This document shows, in pieces, positions 41,229-42,279 of a DNA stretch of 42,279 nt. The position numbers and the translations under genes were made by a program. Source of the stretch: SAT2750 sp964476375. GTDB taxonomy: Bacteria > Planctomycetota > Planctomycetia > Pirellulales > Pirellulaceae. The DNA lies in NCBI GenBank assembly GCA_964476375.1, contig CAYYZW010000297.1:1-42279 (forward strand), in the 5' to 3' direction. Position 1 is the first letter of the stretch; every line of letters starts with the position of its first letter. The notes under the pieces are model-generated. The model was not told where the DNA came from, ran no database searches, and worked only from the letters and a program-made list of their open reading frames with translations.

Positions 41229-42279
41229 TCAGGCAAGGATCTCCTCGATCGGCTTTCCTTCCAGGCTAACCCGGACCGGTTGCCCACCCGAGTCGGGGAT
41301 CTGCATCTCCGGGTCAATTCCCAGGCACTGGTAGATCGTGGCACAGATGTCGGCTGGCGAGACCGGCTTGTCCTTCACGTAGGCCGCCTTCTGGTCTGAA
41401 ACACCGTGGACCGTTCCACCCTGGATTCCTGCCCCGGCAAACAACACCGAGTAACAGAACGTCCAGTGATCCCGGCCCGCGTTCTTGTTGATTACCGGAG
41501 TCCGTCCCATGTCGCTCATGACCACAACCAGCGTCTCTTCCAGGAGGCCACTCGCATCAAGATCCCACATCAGCCCCGAGAAGGTCTGGTCGTAGTTTGG
41601 CAGCAAGACCTCCTTGAGGATGCCAAAGTTGCGCTGGTGCGTGTCCCACCCTGAACCATCAAGCTGGCCCGGGCGTGTCCAGAACATATCCCAGGTCACG
41701 TTCACGAACCTCGTCCCCTGCTCGACCAGTTGACGGGCAATCAGGGCGCTATTGCCAAACAGGGTCCTGCCATAGCGGTCACGAACATCCCCCGGGACCT
41801 TCTCGATATCAAAGGCATCGCGAATCTTGTTGGAGGTCAGCAGTTGCAGTGCCCCTTTCTGGGCGCGCTCGAACTCCCCGCCCTTTTCCAGCTTTCGCAG
41901 CTGATCGTCAAACTGCTCGGTCAACCTGCGCCGTGACTTGAGCCGGTCGAGGGTGACACCGGGAGGTAACGATGCGACTGGCAAGCGAGGTACGCCATGA
42001 ACCACCTGCGGGTGATAGGTGTCCGGCGAGGGCTCGTTGGAGGTGGGATCACACTCGGTAAACAGGGGGTCATACTTGCGGCCAAGAAATCCGGCGTAGG
42101 GTCCCGCACGGCGAATATGCTGTCCCCAGCCGAGCATGCAGGGCATGTGCACGTAGGCAGGAAAGTCCGACTCCTGGTTCATATACTCGCAGACCGAGCC
42201 AATGCTGGGATGAAGGTTATCCTGGACCACGCCAATCGACGGCAGCGGCTCGGGGTAACCGGTCAGGCTTGGCATCGGG
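41229..42279 (-). CDS. DUF1501 protein, C-terminal part (runs off the window)
   Basis: The frame is open from the TGA at 41229 to the window end, giving about 350 C-terminal residues; the start and Tat signal lie beyond 42279. Family landmarks are ESDFPAYVHMPCMLGWGQHI, LVEQGTRFVNVTWDMFW, GWDTHQRNFGILKE, VVMSDMGRTPVINKNAGRDH and SPADICATIYQCLGIDPE. It shares the GRTPxINxNAGRDHWxFCYS block with the DUF1501 protein at 10385-11764. It is the upstream partner of the DUF1549/DUF1553 gene, the standard planctomycete pair. Confidence 0.93.
   Translation of the reverse strand, partial: PMPSLTGYPEPLPSIGVVQDNLHPSIGSVCEYMNQESDFPAYVHMPCMLGWGQHIRRAGPYAGFLGRKYDPLFTECDPTSNEPSPDTYHPQVVHGVPRLPVASLPPGVTLDRLKSRRRLTEQFDDQLRKLEKGGEFERAQKGALQLLTSNKIRDAFDIEKVPGDVRDRYGRTLFGNSALIARQLVEQGTRFVNVTWDMFWTRPGQLDGSGWDTHQRNFGILKEVLLPNYDQTFSGLMWDLDASGLLEETLVVVMSDMGRTPVINKNAGRDHWTFCYSVLFAGAGIQGGTVHGVSDQKAAYVKDKPVSPADICATIYQCLGIDPEMQIPDSGGQPVRVSLEGKPIEEILA

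Overview
The window is GC-rich, densely coded DNA that looks like a planctomycete chromosome (Planctomycetota, probably class Planctomycetia; no genus can be named). The main evidence is the pairing of DUF1501 proteins (Tat-signal, sulfatase-like fold) with a large BIG2/PSCyt/DUF1549/DUF1553 heme-motif protein, a second DUF1501 gene, a ClpP-class/NfeD-like protease, a creatininase-family protein and an RpoD-like sigma factor with a long insertion. No rRNA, CRISPR array, intact insertion sequence or complete tRNA is visible.

Layout. 1-561 (-): 5' part of an NfeD/ClpP-class protein. 741-2833 (+): a DgcN-DgcA pair, predicted to catabolise D-glutamate. 2933-4054 (+): dprA. 4051-6303 (-): a tight four-gene run of 2Fe-2S ferredoxin, PII protein, an 87-residue unknown and an iron-type alcohol dehydrogenase. 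6536-9171 (+): hisS and a DegT-family aminotransferase. 9188-10189 (-): a Tat-exported amidohydrolase. 10385-13535 (+): a DUF1501 protein and a GT-C-like membrane protein. 13525-18513 (-): an operon of WecE-type sugar aminotransferase, ATP-grasp ligase, ArnC-like glycosyltransferase and a polytopic membrane protein. 18641-22390 (+): exported endonuclease/exonuclease/phosphatase-fold protein, S4 RNA-binding protein and a TPR-redoxin protein.

22551-26564 (+) is the most unusual part. A 1113-residue protein joins both halves of a thiamine-dependent 2-oxoacid dehydrogenase E1 to a lipoyl domain and a complete FabH-type ketosynthase. It is followed 27 nt later by a tandem-domain bacterial microcompartment shell protein (BMC-T). 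No other shell gene, E2 acyltransferase or E3 gene is in the window. I infer a channelled route from a 2-oxoacid to a beta-ketoacyl product, possibly on or in a protein shell.

26565-32002 (-): TetR/CerR regulator, membrane-fusion protein and RND pump in one operon, with a candidate operator in front. 32121-33164 (-): creatininase-family protein, divergent from an AspC-type aminotransferase (33272-34453, +). 34477-34950 (-): unknown. 35252-36808 (+): sigma factor with a structured leader. 36811-37671 (-): metF. 37672-38556 is a poorly coding stretch with a 5' tRNA-Leu fragment, a broken DUF1501 N-terminus and a small ORF with a good ribosome binding site; it looks like the scar of past insertion or deletion. 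38557 to the end (-): DUF1549/DUF1553 protein and the C-terminal part of its DUF1501 partner.
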